From Desulfobacteraceae bacterium (GTDB taxonomy: Bacteria > Desulfobacterota > Desulfobacteria > Desulfobacterales > Desulfobacteraceae): DNA of 7,531 bases. Below are positions 6,947 through 7,531 of this stretch, piece by piece. Numbering within the stretch: the first letter of the stretch is position 1; every line of letters begins with the position of its first letter. Under the pieces are notes generated by a model, which was not told where the DNA came from, did not search any database, and was given only the letters and a program-made list of their open reading frames with translations. The translations under genes were made by a program, and so were the position numbers. The stretch spans positions 1-7,531 of the forward strand of contig PIVQ01000340.1 in NCBI GenBank assembly GCA_003354055.1, written 5' to 3'.

Positions 6947-6958
6947 AAAATTAATTTT
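6947..6958. repeat. 12-bp perfect palindrome AAAATTAATTTT
   Basis: A perfect AT-only palindrome lies about 115 bases upstream of the DUF2188 start. It could be a regulator binding site. In AT-rich intergenic DNA chance occurrence is plausible. Confidence 0.3.
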
Positions 6959-6977
6959 CATTGTTAAGGATCGGCTC

Positions 6978-7067
6978 CAAAATTACTTGATCTTTTGTTT
7001 TCAAAATACCCGCCGCTTTAAGCAGTTTTTAAGGGTTTTTGGAAATAATTTAGATCAAGTTATTTTG
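6978..7067. repeat. 16-bp inverted repeat, one mismatch, spanning 90 bases
   Basis: The arms CAAAATTACTTGATCT (6978-6993) and AGATCAAGTTATTTTG (7052-7067) pair at 15 of 16 positions around a 58-base centre. The centre holds a weaker nested pairing (CAAAATACCC near 7002 with GGGTTTTTG near 7033) and a small GCTTTAAGC dyad. It could be a miniature mobile element, a structured RNA or terminator, or an operator region. The sequence alone does not decide. Confidence 0.6.
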
Positions 7068-7144
7068 TAACGATTCCTAAGGGCCTTCGGTGGTCAGATC
7101 TATAATTATCCTTTAGAGGGGCAGTGTCAACAAAAAAGATCGCC

Positions 7145-7178
7145 TTAAAAATAGCTATGTTTTACCCATTAAAAATAG
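7145..7178. repeat. Two direct copies of TTAAAAATAG, 24 bases apart
   Basis: Exact 10-base copies lie at 7145-7154 and 7169-7178, each followed by a T-rich run (TATGTTTT and TTGTTTTT). The spacing is a little over two helical turns, compatible with paired binding sites upstream of the V4R promoter. Chance in AT-rich DNA is possible. Confidence 0.3.
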
Positions 7179-7186
7179 TTGTTTTT

Positions 7187-7214
7187 GCAGGAGAGGCCTG
7201 TCCTGCCTCTTTCT
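7187..7214 (+). terminator. Overlapping hairpins, terminator-like
   Basis: Two mutually exclusive stems share bases: GCAGGA (7187-7192) with TCCTGC (7201-7206), and AGAGGC (7192-7197) with GCCTCT (7205-7210). The second is followed by TTCTTC, a poor U-tract. No plus-strand gene ends just upstream within the island, so this may be an attenuator, a relic or a protein site rather than a working terminator. Confidence 0.3.
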
Positions 7215-7311
7215 TCGTCCTGCCCAATAATATTTATTTTCAGGCGTAAGGGGTCAAAGGTAACTGATGAAACACTTTCCCTGGATTCATACTTGTGATA
7301 CCTATCAAAAA

Positions 7312-7317
7312 TATAAT
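7312..7317 (+). promoter_or_regulatory. -10 box of the V4R gene promoter
   Basis: A perfect TATAAT lies 26 bases before the GTG start. TTGTGA (7293-7298) resembles a -35 but is only 13 bases away, too close for a standard promoter, so the -35 is uncertain and an activator may be needed. Confidence 0.45.
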
Positions 7318-7343
7318 ATTTTCATTTCAGGGAGGTATTTTTC

Positions 7344-7531
7344 GTGTTCAAAGAAGAAAGAGATTCTTTTCAATTCAAATGGTCTCATCTGGGTGATATT
7401 GCTCTGGGACGTCCTAATCTTGGTCCAACCGCAAGTGTGGCTGTTTATCGGCTCATGCAGTATACTTTGCGGGACTCTGCCATAAAACATACGGATGTTG
7501 AAACAGCCAGAAAAATATTTTACGATGCAGG
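7344..7531 (+). CDS. V4R (4-vinyl reductase fold) domain protein, N-terminal part
   Basis: An open frame runs from GTG 7344 to the window edge (62 codons) behind an excellent ribosome site, AGGGAGGT (7329-7336), seven bases upstream. The peptide contains FKWSHLGDIALGRPNLGP, VAVYRLMQYTLRDSA and ARKIFYDAG. That is the N-terminal signature of stand-alone V4R/hydrocarbon-binding-type proteins related to the bacteriochlorophyll 4-vinyl reductase fold. These are small cytoplasmic ligand-binding proteins, frequent in Desulfobacterota and methanogens, with unclear ligands. The C-terminal part, including any conserved metal-binding Cys residues, is outside the window. Its strand and base composition differ from the defence genes, so it is likely native chromosome flanking the island. 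The overlapping longer frame starting at 7267 is out of phase and rejected. Confidence 0.75.
   Translation, partial: MFKEERDSFQFKWSHLGDIALGRPNLGPTASVAVYRLMQYTLRDSAIKHTDVETARKIFYDA

Larger units (their letters stand above)
6831..7343. other. Divergent intergenic region between DUF2188 and the V4R gene
   Basis: About 510 bases carry no convincing gene on either strand. The stretch contains a 12-bp palindrome (6947-6958), a 16-bp inverted repeat spanning 6978-7067, paired direct repeats at 7145-7178, a double hairpin at 7187-7210, and the V4R promoter. A minus-strand TTGACA (7128-7123) with AATTAT 17 bases downstream could be a distant promoter for DUF2188, but the leader would be nearly 270 bases. 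A 30-codon plus frame at 7157-7249 has no ribosome site. Confidence 0.4.

Noticed and set aside
7157..7249. 30-codon plus-strand frame
   Set aside because: No ribosome site precedes it, and it overlaps the direct repeats and the hairpins.
7267..7485. 72-codon plus-strand frame overlapping the V4R start
   Set aside because: It is out of phase with the V4R frame, which has the better ribosome site and recognisable family residues.
1..7531. CRISPR array, tRNA gene or retron-type RNA
   Set aside because: I saw no regularly spaced repeats, no T-loop consensus outside coding DNA, and no reverse transcriptase or Cas gene.

Overview
The window looks like a bacterial defence island joined to ordinary chromosome. 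At the right edge a plus-strand gene encodes the start of a V4R (4-vinyl-reductase fold) protein of the type often met in sulfate-reducing Desulfobacterota and methanogens. With bacterial Shine-Dalgarno sites and an AT-rich island, this makes a Desulfobacterota-like host my best guess, held with low confidence.

Layout from right to left. The V4R gene (from 7344, +) diverges across about 510 bases of non-coding DNA from a small DUF2188 gene (6582-6830, -). That non-coding stretch holds a near-perfect 16-bp inverted repeat and other symmetrical elements. A gene-poor stretch of about 300 bases with a consensus -10 box then leads into a minus-strand cluster. First comes a SIR2-family NADase and a HerA-type ATPase joined by a 1-base overlap, which is the SIR2-HerA (Nezha) antiphage pair. 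A KTSC-domain gene starts one base after the HerA stop. After a 150-base gap comes a second system in three overlapping genes: a nuclease-like effector with a likely QxK active site, a middle component, and an SMC/RecF-like ABC ATPase. This matches the ABC-three-component (ABC-3C) conflict systems.

The ABC ATPase is broken off. After about 195 codons it runs into the right end of an IS3-family insertion sequence, whose transposase C-terminus is read on the plus strand at the left edge. The second system is therefore probably inactivated, or split by the insertion if the rest of the gene lies beyond the IS.

How the genes may work together: in SIR2-HerA the two proteins form a large complex that degrades NAD+ on phage infection. 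In ABC-3C the ATPase is thought to sense altered nucleic acid and, through the middle component, license the effector. The translationally coupled KTSC gene is not part of the standard SIR2-HerA pair and is the most interesting candidate for an extra component. DUF2188 is an unexplained small neighbour. Functions are inferred from motifs read by eye; no database search was run.
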